A stretch of 64,000 nt of DNA. Source: Neisseria subflava. Its GTDB lineage: Bacteria; Pseudomonadota; Gammaproteobacteria; Burkholderiales; Neisseriaceae. A program made the translations under genes and the position numbers. Each line of letters opens with the position of its first letter. Position 1 is the stretch's first letter. Shown here in pieces: positions 24,105-30,927 of this stretch. Below the pieces are notes generated by a model that saw only the letters and a list, made by a program, of their open reading frames with translations, did no database searches and was not told the origin of the DNA. The stretch is taken from assembly GCF_005221305.1 (NCBI RefSeq), contig NZ_CP039887.1:1054001-1118000 (forward strand), given 5' to 3'.

Positions 24105-25013
24105 ATGAGCCATCCCCAATCAGCCATTATTCCTGATCACGCACAAGCCGGTATTTTTATCGAAGCAGACATTTCAGACGGCCGCAACGAAGACATCAAA
24201 TCTGCCTGCCGTCTTTCTTTGGAGGCACTGGCCAAATTAAAAACCCGTTTTCCGAATGATATTTTGGGTTTGACCATTGCCTTCGGCAGCCGCGCATGGC
24301 AATCGTTCGGCCATACTGACGAAGGCAGCGAAATCAAACCTTTCCCTGAATTGGGAAACGGCCTTGCCCCTTCCACCCAACACGACCTCTATATCCACAT
24401 TCAAGCCACCGAGCAAAAAGCCGCCTATGCCTTGGCCCAATCTGTTTTAGGCGCATTCGGCGACAGCATTCGCGTAGCCACTGAAGAACACGGCCTGCGC
24501 CTGTATGAAGACCGCGGCTTGGACGGTTTTGTCGATGGTACGGAAAATCCGCAGGGCGATGACAATGTACGCAATGTTGCCATCATTCCAGAAGGCAAGC
24601 CGGATGCCGGCGGCAGCTATGTCTTGCTGCAAAAATACCTGCACGATTTGAAAAAATGGGATGCCGTCCCTACTGCCGAACAAGAAGCCTGCGTGGGCCG
24701 CAGCAAAGAAACCAATGACGAATTCAGCAAAGATGTGCGCCTGCCCGACTCCCATCTCGGCCGCGTCAATGTCAAAGAAAACGGCGTTGGCCTAAAAATT
24801 GTCCGCCGCAGCCTGCCCTTCGGCAAACTCAGCGGCGAACATGGTTTGATGTTCACTTCCTATTGCAACACGCTGCACAATATTGAAGTTCAGCTACTCA
24901 ATATGTTCGGCGATGCAGACGGCAAAACCGACTTACTGCTGAAATATTTGTCTAAAGCCGTATCAGGTGCTTACTACTACGCACCTTCTGTCGAGCGTTT
25001 GCAAAATCTTTAA
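24105..25013 (+). CDS. Dyp-type haem peroxidase
   Basis: The 302-residue enzyme has the family signature G-F-V-D-G-T-E-N-P near residue 145 (the GXXDG motif with distal Asp). Downstream are S-H-L-G-R-V-N (proximal-haem His region, about 215-221) and R-R-S-L-P-F-G near 236. Dyp peroxidases use H2O2 to oxidise varied substrates in the cytoplasm; members of this YfeX-like group have also been linked to porphyrin handling. ATG 24105 is preferred because the AAAGGAA ribosome site precedes it. It is the last chromosomal gene before the prophage remnant. Confidence 0.92.
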   Translation: MSHPQSAIIPDHAQAGIFIEADISDGRNEDIKSACRLSLEALAKLKTRFPNDILGLTIAFGSRAWQSFGHTDEGSEIKPFPELGNGLAPSTQHDLYIHIQATEQKAAYALAQSVLGAFGDSIRVATEEHGLRLYEDRGLDGFVDGTENPQGDDNVRNVAIIPEGKPDAGGSYVLLQKYLHDLKKWDAVPTAEQEACVGRSKETNDEFSKDVRLPDSHLGRVNVKENGVGLKIVRRSLPFGKLSGEHGLMFTSYCNTLHNIEVQLLNMFGDADGKTDLLLKYLSKAVSGAYYYAPSVERLQNL

Positions 25014-25036
25014 CGGCTCACAGGCCGTCTGAAAAA

Positions 25037-25064
25037 AAACCTGCCTTTTCAAAGGCAGGTTTTG
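25037..25064. terminator. Intrinsic terminator at the left prophage border
   Basis: AACCTGCCTTTTCAAAGGCAGGTTTT: an 8-9 bp stem with A and T runs on both sides. It lies between the peroxidase gene, which also has a single DUS just upstream, and the convergent phage gene ending at 25069. Confidence 0.85.
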
Positions 25065-25068
25065 TTAT

Positions 25069-25617
25069 TTAAATTCCCTTAATATTTTTTATGGTATCAT
25101 CATAGAAATTTATCCTATCATTTCTTAATAAACCCTGATTACAGACAACGATAAAAACCGATAAGGGGGTATATACTGTTAAATCTTCTGTTCTTATAAC
25201 GGCTGTTGATTCCTCACTCCCCGAATGTTGATTTTGAAGTTCGGGGCTGTTGATATTGCATTTCGGGGCTGTTGATTCCTCACTCCCCGAATGTTGCAAC
25301 ATCAAATCATCAAAAGCGTCTAAATTCAGCTTGTAGTAAATGCGGTGTTCAATTCGTTTTTCAGTCTCGGTCAAGACACCGCGTTCTTTCAGTTTATTCC
25401 GTGCCGTTCTTTGCTCTTGAACGGATAGCCCAGTTTCAATTTCAATTTCTTCCGCTGTCCGGTAAATGCCTAATTCATGCCGTGTCTTATCGTGCCAGTA
25501 GAAGAAATGACTGAATAAGATTGACGCGTTCACGCCGCCTAAAGGCTTTGCCAATTCCGGGTAATACGCGATTGGTTTACCTACCACTCTCAACATTTCA
25601 GACAGTTTCATCATCAA
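25069..25617 (-). CDS. Phage replication-type winged-helix protein, probably C-terminally altered
   Basis: The 182-residue protein resembles the N-terminal DNA-binding part of phage replication/helicase-loading proteins of Neisseria prophages. It has the K-P-I-A-Y-Y-P-E-L-A segment near residue 13 and a winged-helix region with I-E-T-G-L-S-V-Q-E-Q-R-T-A-R near 60. The sequence Q-H-S-G-S-E-E-S-T-A occurs twice (residues about 108 and 130), encoded by a perfect 30-bp direct repeat. The last 40 residues are hydrophobic and unlike the rest, so the original C-terminus may be lost. An AAACA-N3-TGTTT operator copy lies 122-138 bases upstream of the start, suggesting repressor control. Confidence 0.65.
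   Translation of the reverse strand: MMMKLSEMLRVVGKPIAYYPELAKPLGGVNASILFSHFFYWHDKTRHELGIYRTAEEIEIETGLSVQEQRTARNKLKERGVLTETEKRIEHRIYYKLNLDAFDDLMLQHSGSEESTAPKCNINSPELQNQHSGSEESTAVIRTEDLTVYTPLSVFIVVCNQGLLRNDRINFYDDTIKNIKGI
25201..25296. repeat. Iteron-like direct repeats within the replication-type gene
   Basis: A 30-bp sequence is perfectly repeated at 25201-25230 and 25267-25296. Within the span, TTCGGGGCTGTTGAT occurs at 25240-25254 and 25262-25276. The inverse CCCCGAA occurs at 25219-25225 and 25285-25291. Lambdoid phages carry their origin iterons inside the replication initiator gene, so this cluster may be a former phage origin. An alternative is simple duplication of a protein linker. 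Confidence 0.6.
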
Positions 25618-25738
25618 CCCCTTGACTACACGGCGGACGAATTGATTTACCGCTCACGCAATACCTGAAGGGCGGTTACTACACTTTCAAATTTTTAAAG
25701 AACCGTTGAAACTGTGTTTTGCTTCGATAGGTGTATTT

Positions 25739-25755
25739 AAACATAGTGTTTAATA
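25739..25755. promoter_or_regulatory. Phage operator copy upstream of the replication-type gene
   Basis: AAACATAGTGTTTAATA is identical over 17 bases to the operator at 28450-28466 in the repressor/Cro region. The core AAACA-TAG-TGTTT is a dyad, as expected for an HTH repressor dimer site. Confidence 0.7.
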
Positions 25756-25841
25756 ATATGCAACACTCTACTTAAGATTTTTGTTTAAAATTTATAAACA
25801 TTTTGATTATTAAAAGAATTTATTTTTGAACTTTCGAAGGC

Positions 25842-25867
25842 ACAAAAAAACCGCCTTTCGGGCGGTT
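25842..25867 (-). terminator. Minus-strand intrinsic terminator
   Basis: Read on the minus strand, CCGCCCGAAAGGCGG followed by seven Ts is a rho-independent terminator. It would end transcripts arriving from the DUF3037 gene before they reach the replication-type gene. Confidence 0.8.
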
Positions 25868-25907
25868 GTGTCGGTTTTGTGTCGTTTCAGGTTCAGCGGG
25901 CGTGAAA

Positions 25908-25934
25908 AAGGCCGCCTGAATTTCAGACGGCCTG
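25908..25934. repeat. Degenerate DUS inverted pair
   Basis: AGGCCGCCTGAA (one base off the DUS core) is directly followed by the intact inverse TTCAGACGGCCT. One arm has lost the uptake consensus, weakening the hairpin by one pair. Confidence 0.7.
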
Positions 25935-25961
25935 AAATTTACACTTTGTGTAAATCGGTAA
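25933..25961. repeat. 29-bp direct repeat, left copy (palindromic core)
   Basis: 27 of 29 bases match the copy at 27588-27616. The core TTTACACTTTGTGTAAA is a perfect palindrome around a TTT centre. The two copies bracket the HipA-like/DUF3037 cassette: this one is 81 bases past its last stop codon. Confidence 0.85.
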
Positions 25962-26042
25962 TTTTACAAAGTTAGGCTAATCTGACACGCGCCGGCTTCA
26001 GTTTTAATTTGGCGAAATTCCACCAAGTTAAAAACGGGGCAA

Positions 26043-26858
26043 TCAGGCGGAGGCAAAGTTTCTGATGATTGCGTCGTCCTTGTTGCGAGCAAGCTGTATA
26101 CGTTGCTCCTTCAGATCGCCCAGCACGTCAAGCAATGCCTTTTGTTGTGCCTTGTCTGGATACTCCGGGGGCTCGTAGGCAAACAATATTTCAGAGCGGT
26201 CGATGTATCCGCTGCGCCGCAACCGTTTTATGCTGGCAATCCACTTATCCGACTTGTGATAGATGTCGGCAGGGTCTTTTTGTCCGAAATATATCGGCTT
26301 AATGATTTTCCGTATTTCGCCGTTTTCCGCCTTTTGCACTAAGGGGATGGAGGCGTGAAAGCCTGACGGGTCGCCGATTGTGCTTTCTTTGAAGGGGTAT
26401 ACCGTCTGAAGCGGCTTTAACATTGCCTGTATTTGGCGGGTAAGTTCTGCTTCGGGTTGGCTTTTGGCAAAGCTGTGGGCGACAAAATAATCAAACAGGC
26501 GGTTCAGTTCCTGCTCCCTGTCGGAGGCGAGGGTTACGCCCGGTTGGGTGGCCATAATCAGGGCTTCGCGCGGGCGGGTCAGATGGTCGAGCATGGCGCG
26601 TATCTGATCGGGCGCGGAGTGTGCCGCCAGTTTTCTAATCCGCTGTAATTCTTCTGCAAAGGCATGGGTTGCCGCTTTATAGACGAACGGCTCGAAGTGG
26701 CGGAAAAAACGGCTCAATCTGCTGTAGCGCTGTTCGATTTTAAAGTCGAAGTAGCCGCTTTGAGGGTGGGTTATGATGATGCCGATGTTGGCAAATTCGC
26801 GCGTTTGGACATAGGGCATAAACCGTATGACGGCAAAACGCATGGCATATTGGTTCAT
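26043..26858 (-). CDS. DUF3037 domain protein, partner of a HipA-like kinase
   Basis: The 271-residue protein begins M-N-Q-Y-A-M-R-F-A-V-I-R-F-M-P-Y, with R-E-F-A-N-I-G-I-I and F-R-H-F-E-P-F further on. It matches the DUF3037 family, whose members are known to sit next to HipA-type kinases. No catalytic motif is recognised; a binding or regulatory role is inference. The ATG at 26858 overlaps the kinase frame's final TGA by four bases (ATGA), so the pair was translationally coupled. The frame is intact although the kinase is broken. It lies between the phage replication-type gene and the repressor gene. Confidence 0.75.
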   Translation of the reverse strand: MNQYAMRFAVIRFMPYVQTREFANIGIIITHPQSGYFDFKIEQRYSRLSRFFRHFEPFVYKAATHAFAEELQRIRKLAAHSAPDQIRAMLDHLTRPREALIMATQPGVTLASDREQELNRLFDYFVAHSFAKSQPEAELTRQIQAMLKPLQTVYPFKESTIGDPSGFHASIPLVQKAENGEIRKIIKPIYFGQKDPADIYHKSDKWIASIKRLRRSGYIDRSEILFAYEPPEYPDKAQQKALLDVLGDLKEQRIQLARNKDDAIIRNFASA

Positions 26859-27575
26859 GAGATGCTCCAAAGTGTTCCGTTATCAATGCGGCGGACGGTT
26901 TCGTCGGTATAGCTGCGGTTATAGGCGGCGGGCAGGTCGCGCTCTTCGTTTGCCCATGCCCACTCCAGCGGCAGATTATCACACGCTTTTCTGTAGGCTG
27001 GCAATGCGCTTTTCAGCTATAATTCCATCTCTTCCTGAAGCACCCAGTCTTCCAAAACCTGTTTAAATGCCGATGAGAAAATATGATTTTGCAGGAAGTT
27101 TTTTGGATTGAAGCCGGTGTCGAAGGCGCAGTTATGGTCGATGACGATCAGGGGATTGTCGCAATTTCTATACAAAAGGTTAGGGTTGCCGATTGTTCTG
27201 TCTTCATTGCGGATAAACCAATCGAAGGTGGCGATTTGACGCTGCATAACTATATCGATTCGGGGGATGTCCGCCGGCTCAAGCAATGCGTAGCCTTTTT
27301 TGCGTCTGCGAGCCGAAACAGATGCCTTTGCCGATTTCCTTCATCCTTGCGGGTAATTCTTCGTACAGCTCTTCTCCGACTTCCAACAGATCAAACGGGA
27401 CAACGGGCAAACTTAAAGCCTGCGCTATGTTTCCACCTATCCATTCGTTTATTTGGCTCGCACGGGTGGCATGCAGCCCTTTGACGAAATATTCCAGACT
27501 ATTCTCCGCCATACAGATGAATGGCGAGGTAATGCCTTGCTCTGCACGGTCCATTATTGTCTGTATCTGCAACAT
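26855..27575 (-). pseudogene. HipA-like kinase, broken by a frameshift and a nonsense codon
   Basis: Three collinear pieces reconstruct one 239-residue protein. Piece 1 (27575-27279) has the N-lobe with S-P-F-I-C-M-A and Y-F-V-K-G. Piece 2 (to 27017) carries W-F-I-R-N-E-D-R-T-I-G-N-P-N-L-L (HipA catalytic loop) and V-I-D-H-N-C-A-F (metal-binding block). Piece 3 runs to the TGA at 26857-26855. An A6 tract (27296-27301) shifts the frame; five As would restore Q-K-G-Y-A-L-L-E-P-A-D-I. The span of 721 bases equals 240 codons plus one. A TAG (27019-27017) then interrupts E-M-E-L / L-K-S-A-L-P. HipA-type kinases phosphorylate host proteins in toxin modules. Confidence 0.8.
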
Positions 27576-27587
27576 TTCTTTTCCCTA

Positions 27588-27616
27588 TGAAAATTACACT
27601 TTGTGTAAATCTGTAA
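27588..27616. repeat. 29-bp direct repeat, right copy (palindromic core)
   Basis: This near-identical copy of 25933-25961 has the core TTACACTTTGTGTAA, 19-33 bases upstream of the kinase start codon. Its position fits an autoregulatory operator of the cassette. Together with the left copy it could also mark the cassette's insertion ends. Confidence 0.85.
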
Positions 27617-27652
27617 ATCCGACTTTTTGAGATTTTCCCAGGGCGGAATTTG

Positions 27653-28369
27653 TCAATCCAACACGCTCCACCAGAAGACGCGGCCGATAACGGTCAGGCT
27701 GTCCAAAGGGGCGGTTTCGTCTGGATAGAACCCACTGTTGTGGCTGCGAATCAGCACATTGCCGCCGGGCTGCCGTATCAGGTATTTGACGCGGAACATC
27801 CCATCTTGTGCGAAAGCATATATTTTGCCGTCGCGTATAGCGGTTTCGCCTGTATCTACCGCGATTGCCGCGTCTTCTGCGATTTTCTCCTCCATGCTGT
27901 CGCCGGTTAGGGTGCAGCAGAAGACGTTGTCGGGATTGATGCCTTTGCGTTTGAGCGTGGATTTGCCGAACGGCAGGCGGTAGCCGTTGTAATCTGGAAT
28001 CTCATACGCGCCGGTTCCCCCTTTAAAACAACTTTCCTTTAGATATGGAACAAACGTGTAGTCATCCTCCGGCAGCAGGTCGTTGCTGCTCCACATCATC
28101 GGGCTGTGAATGTCTTTGACTTCATGGGGTAGGCCTGGGTCAATGAGGACGGGCACGGTTCGGCTGCCTTCTCCTGTTCGCAGCCATGTTTCCGATACGC
28201 CGAATACTCTTGCTACTTCAGGCAACGCCTTTGCCGCTATACCTCGACTTTCCCAGTTTTTCAACGCCTGCTGGCTGATATTTAGACGCCCTGCTATATC
28301 AGCCGGCTTTAAAACTCCCTGCTCTTTGGCTATCTCAAAAAGTCTGTCAGTTGTTTCGTGCATTGTCAT
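27653..28369 (-). CDS. Phage S24/CI-type repressor
   Basis: The 238-residue protein has an N-terminal helix-turn-helix (A-G-R-L-N-I-S-Q-Q-A-L-K-N-W-E-S-R-G, residues 26-43) and a C-terminal LexA/CI-type S24 domain. The catalytic-type serine lies in L-T-G-D-S-M-E-E near residue 154, with G-K-I-Y-A-F after it. Such repressors hold the prophage silent and self-cleave after RecA activation. It is divergent from the Cro-like gene across a 128-base control region containing operator dyads. The frame is intact, unlike most genes of this prophage. Confidence 0.9.
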   Translation of the reverse strand: MTMHETTDRLFEIAKEQGVLKPADIAGRLNISQQALKNWESRGIAAKALPEVARVFGVSETWLRTGEGSRTVPVLIDPGLPHEVKDIHSPMMWSSNDLLPEDDYTFVPYLKESCFKGGTGAYEIPDYNGYRLPFGKSTLKRKGINPDNVFCCTLTGDSMEEKIAEDAAIAVDTGETAIRDGKIYAFAQDGMFRVKYLIRQPGGNVLIRSHNSGFYPDETAPLDSLTVIGRVFWWSVLD

Positions 28370-28412
28370 TTTTAATCCTATTCGCAGTTGGTTTAATTAT
28401 TCTCCCATATTT

Positions 28413-28466
28413 AAACAAAATGTTGTCAAACAAGACTTAATTTTTATCTAAACATAGTGTTTAATA
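28413..28466. promoter_or_regulatory. Phage immunity control region (divergent promoters and operators)
   Basis: A full operator AAACATAGTGTTTAATA lies at 28450-28466 and an imperfect one (AAACAAAATGTTG) at 28413-28425. A perfect minus-strand -35 (TTGACA, 28429-28424) faces the repressor gene. On the plus strand TTGTCA (28423-28428) and TATCTA (28445-28450), 16 bases apart, could drive the Cro-like gene, with the full operator overlapping its -10 and start. The -10 for the repressor direction is not clear. Confidence 0.65.
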
Positions 28467-28497
28467 TTGGCATTAGATTTAAATATTTGGTTTATTT

Positions 28498-28689
28498 ATG
28501 GATAAAAGAGTCAGCGAAGACAAACGCCTGTTGCAATCAATCGGCAGTTACGCGGAGATTGGTCGAATAACGGGGAATAGCCCTCAATGCGTTTTCAATT
28601 GGACGAAGCGCGGAATACCTGCACGGATAAAGCTGAAATATCCCGACTTGTTTTTGAACTCAAAGAAATCAGACGATCAACCCAAATAA
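28498..28689 (+). CDS. Cro-like small helix-turn-helix protein
   Basis: The 63-residue protein has the short HTH layout of YdaS/Cro-type phage regulators: I-G-S-Y-A-E-I-G-R-I-T-G-N-S-P-Q-C-V-F-N-W with R-G-I-P-A-R-I-K next to it. It is divergent from the S24 repressor and preceded by the operator at 28450-28466, the arrangement of a lambdoid genetic switch. The target is inferred to be the same operator set. The coding end overlaps DNA that on the other strand is part of an extended portal frame. Confidence 0.75.
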   Translation: MDKRVSEDKRLLQSIGSYAEIGRITGNSPQCVFNWTKRGIPARIKLKYPDLFLNSKKSDDQPK

Positions 28690-28712
28690 AAAAGCCCGTC
28701 GGGAATGGCGGG
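28677..28712 (-). terminator. Possible minus-strand terminator
   Basis: On the minus strand CCCGCCATTCCCGACGGG, an imperfect stem, precedes six Ts at about 28687-28692. It lies at the end of the truncated portal frame and overlaps the end of the Cro-like gene. Confidence 0.4.
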
Positions 28713-28742
28713 TACGAGATTTGGCCGGAGTTGAAAAGGAAA

Positions 28743-28764
28743 GCCCCACGCAGGAACGTGGGGC
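28743..28764. terminator. Short GC hairpin
   Basis: GCCCCACG and CGTGGGGC form a perfect 8-bp stem with a six-base loop. No T run follows, so it may be an attenuator, a processing site or a plain structural element after the Cro-like gene. Confidence 0.4.
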
Positions 28765-28802
28765 AGGGTTGAGGCACGAGGCCTGCAACAAAAGAAGTGA
28801 GT

Positions 28803-28928
28803 ATGATAGACCAAAAACAGACACAGTGCAAGAAGATAATTAATTGCGCAAAGGTGTATGAAGCACGGTTGAAAGTCTTGGCTTATATGCAAGCAGAAGA
28901 TGTCAAAAAAAAACGCAGGAAGCGTTGA
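28803..28928 (+). CDS. Small basic phage protein, possibly frameshifted at an A9 tract
   Basis: A 41-residue frame starts at an ATG after AAGAAGTGAGT and ends K-K-K-R-R-K-R. The run of nine As at 28905-28913 lies just before the end. With one more A the frame would continue K-T-Q-E-A-L-N-K-W-A-E-I-V-K-P-P-P into the junction with the portal remnant, which looks more protein-like. It follows the Cro-like gene on the same strand. No function is recognised and the call is tentative. Confidence 0.35.
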   Translation: MIDQKQTQCKKIINCAKVYEARLKVLAYMQAEDVKKKRRKR

Positions 28929-29560
28929 ATAAGTGGGCTGAAATTGTGAAACCGCCGCCATGCCGTGCAAGATTTGCTGATACGCTGTATCAGGCGGTGC
29001 TGGCAAGCGGCCTGTATTGTCCAATACGCGCTTAATTGTTGCGCCGTCTATCACTTCAAGGGCGAATAAGTCGCCGCCCAGTGTTTTACGCGGATAGATA
29101 CATGGCGCGTCAATGACAAACAAATCTTCCAGCAAGATGCGCAGCCAGTCCGCCCATGTATGCTCTTTGTCAGGCGACTGAAAGAACGCAATAGCTTCGT
29201 CAATCTTTCTGTCTTTGCGCTGCGATTCGTTGTTTGCCGTTGATTCGACATCGCGCTTTTGGATTGTCCATTTTAGGCACTCCATTTGGTCTTTGCGCGG
29301 CTCAATAACCAAACGCAGCACATCGTAGTTATCGGCAAGGGCGCGTAATTGTGCAAAGCCTATTGCCTCGCGTTCACGCGGCTTAGAATGCCCGACGTTG
29401 TAGAACGGCTCATAGTCGAACCGCCGCCCCTCTGCCTGCTGTGCGACAGGGGCTAAAGGCTCGCCCGCATCAAACCACCCGTCCGCGTTGCCGGTAAAGG
29501 CGTAACGGACACCAGCGGCAACGCGGACAACAAAGCCTTGCGATAATGGTGTCTTTTTAC

Positions 29561-30919
29561 TCATTTGTTTGCCTCAACCTGCGAACGCAGGTAATCAATC
29601 ATGCCCGTTCGGGTGTCCAATAGCTCACTAAATGCACGGCTCAAACAGTCGATTTGGTCATCGTGCTGACCGTTTGGGAACATCCGCATTTCTGAAATCA
29701 GCGCATCTGTATCCCATGTGCCGTCATCCAGCACCATCACATTACCGATGTTGACCTGTGCCGCGAATGGCTCGGCTCGTGTCACCTTATCGCCCGACTC
29801 AGGGCTGGCAGATACAGAAAAACCCGCCAATTGACGGGTCAGATATAGTGTTTGCGATTTACCAGCCTGACCAGGGTCTTGCGGAATGGATATTTTTGTT
29901 TTCACGCCGTCTTTTTGCGCCGTGTTTTTCAAAATCCTATCCCGTTCATCCGCGCCATACTGACCGCGCACGACGTTGGCGATGATATACCGCCCATCTT
30001 CTGTTACGCCAAGCCTGCCGCCTGCTGTATAGTCGCCGTCGTTTGCGGTTGAGGCTAAGTCCCATCCGCGCACCCATCTGATATTACCGGCAGGCAATGC
30101 CTTAACAAATTGCAGATTATCAGGCTTGAACGTACCGCCATCAGGCGGTGCAGATTTTTGCAAATACTGCCCGGCAAACACATACGGCGCGGCTTGTTCC
30201 ATTCGGCGCAGTGTTTCAATATCGTGCTTTTCAGGCCATAACGCCGTGCCGTCATCTTGAATCGCTGGTAAGCACAAATGTTCCCATTCTTCGCCGTTGC
30301 CGCCGTCAAGCAGCCATCCTGCAATATCGTTTTCATGCAACCTTTGCATAATCACGACAATCGGTGTATCGGGGCTGTTCTTCCGTGATTCCAGCGTATT
30401 TTGAAACCAGTCGATAACATTCTGCCGTCTGACCTCGCTTCGTGCTTCATCGGCCTTGTGCAAATCGTCCAGTATGATTGCGCCGCCGAACCCCTTGCGG
30501 TGTTTGCCCGCGCCAAAGCCGGTAATCGTGCCCCCCGTACCTGTTGCGTACATCACGCCGCCGGCAGTTGTTTTCCAGTGATGACTACTCTCGCTTGCAA
30601 GTGCTAAATCAGGGAAAATTGCCCGATACTCTTCGTGTTGCACTAAATTCCGAATCTGTACGGAGTTATTGACCGCCAACGTAGCCGAATAGCTCGCATG
30701 AATAAATTCACAATCCGGCACGCACCCCATCGCCCACGCGATGAAGTTCACGACCGCGATTTCCGTTTTCGAGTATCGCGGCGGAATATTAATAATCAAG
30801 CGTTTTGTTTCGCCGTTGAAAACACGTTCTAGGGCGTTACAGATTAGGGCGTGATGATTCGCTCGCTGCCAAATATAGCCACGTCTTTGATAAAACATCC
30901 AGCGTGTAAACATATACAA
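29561..30919 (-). CDS. Phage terminase large subunit, nearly complete
   Basis: The 452-residue product is the DNA-packaging ATPase-nuclease. The Walker-A-like loop I-P-P-R-Y-S-K-T is near residue 46-53, the Walker-B strand G-A-I-I-L-D-D near 147, and nuclease-domain aspartates lie in R-G-W-D-L-A and H-D-D-Q-I-D-C. The open frame begins with a TTG at 30919, then Y-M-F-T-R-W-M-F. Roughly 15 N-terminal residues expected for this family appear to be missing or replaced, because a foreign plus-strand gene begins at about 30928. It is followed by the portal remnant. Confidence 0.88.
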   Translation of the reverse strand: MYMFTRWMFYQRRGYIWQRANHHALICNALERVFNGETKRLIINIPPRYSKTEIAVVNFIAWAMGCVPDCEFIHASYSATLAVNNSVQIRNLVQHEEYRAIFPDLALASESSHHWKTTAGGVMYATGTGGTITGFGAGKHRKGFGGAIILDDLHKADEARSEVRRQNVIDWFQNTLESRKNSPDTPIVVIMQRLHENDIAGWLLDGGNGEEWEHLCLPAIQDDGTALWPEKHDIETLRRMEQAAPYVFAGQYLQKSAPPDGGTFKPDNLQFVKALPAGNIRWVRGWDLASTANDGDYTAGGRLGVTEDGRYIIANVVRGQYGADERDRILKNTAQKDGVKTKISIPQDPGQAGKSQTLYLTRQLAGFSVSASPESGDKVTRAEPFAAQVNIGNVMVLDDGTWDTDALISEMRMFPNGQHDDQIDCLSRAFSELLDTRTGMIDYLRSQVEANK

Positions 30920-30927
30920 GCTGCCGT

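Larger units (their letters stand above)
25618..26042. other. Phage intergenic region, 425 bases without a gene
   Basis: This AT-rich stretch holds the upstream region of the replication-type gene with an operator copy at 25739-25755 and a second A/T-rich dyad (TGTTTAAAATTTATAAACA, 25782-25800). It also holds a minus-strand terminator at 25842-25867, a degraded DUS pair at 25908-25934 and the left copy of the 29-bp repeat at 25933-25961. No open frame with protein-like composition was seen. Confidence 0.7.
28677..29564 (-). pseudogene. Phage portal protein, C-terminally truncated
   Basis: Residues 1 to about 206 read as a siphophage-type portal. Visible are the R-E-R-E-A-I-G-F-A-Q-L-R-A-L-A block, L-R-L-V-I-E-P-R-K-D-Q-M, and a segment ending in G-R-L-P-A-P-P-D-T-A-Y-Q-Q-I-L-H-G-M. 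Beyond about 28946 the frame stays open for another 89 codons, but the sequence (Phe, Cys and His rich) is antisense to the plus-strand small genes. A deletion therefore removed the rest of the gene. Its ATG overlaps the terminase stop by four bases, the usual terminase-portal coupling. Portals normally exceed 400 residues. Confidence 0.8.

Noticed and set aside
25201..25296. Possible two-repeat CRISPR array (30-bp repeat, 36-base spacer)
   Set aside because: Only two copies, located inside a coding frame and duplicating a peptide; no cas genes and no further units.
27017..27575. Two separate small genes instead of one broken kinase
   Set aside because: The pieces are collinear parts of one HipA-like sequence and the total length equals a whole number of codons plus one base, as expected for a single-base insertion.
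25933..27616. 29-bp repeats as XerC/XerD dif-like sites or phage att sites
   Set aside because: The symmetric 6-3-6 core does not resemble the 11-6-11 dif layout, and the copies bracket only the kinase cassette inside the prophage rather than the prophage itself.
28677..28946. C-terminal third of the portal frame as genuine portal
   Set aside because: The sequence changes to a Phe/Cys/His-rich composition that mirrors plus-strand genes, so it is a fortuitous open frame past a deletion joint.
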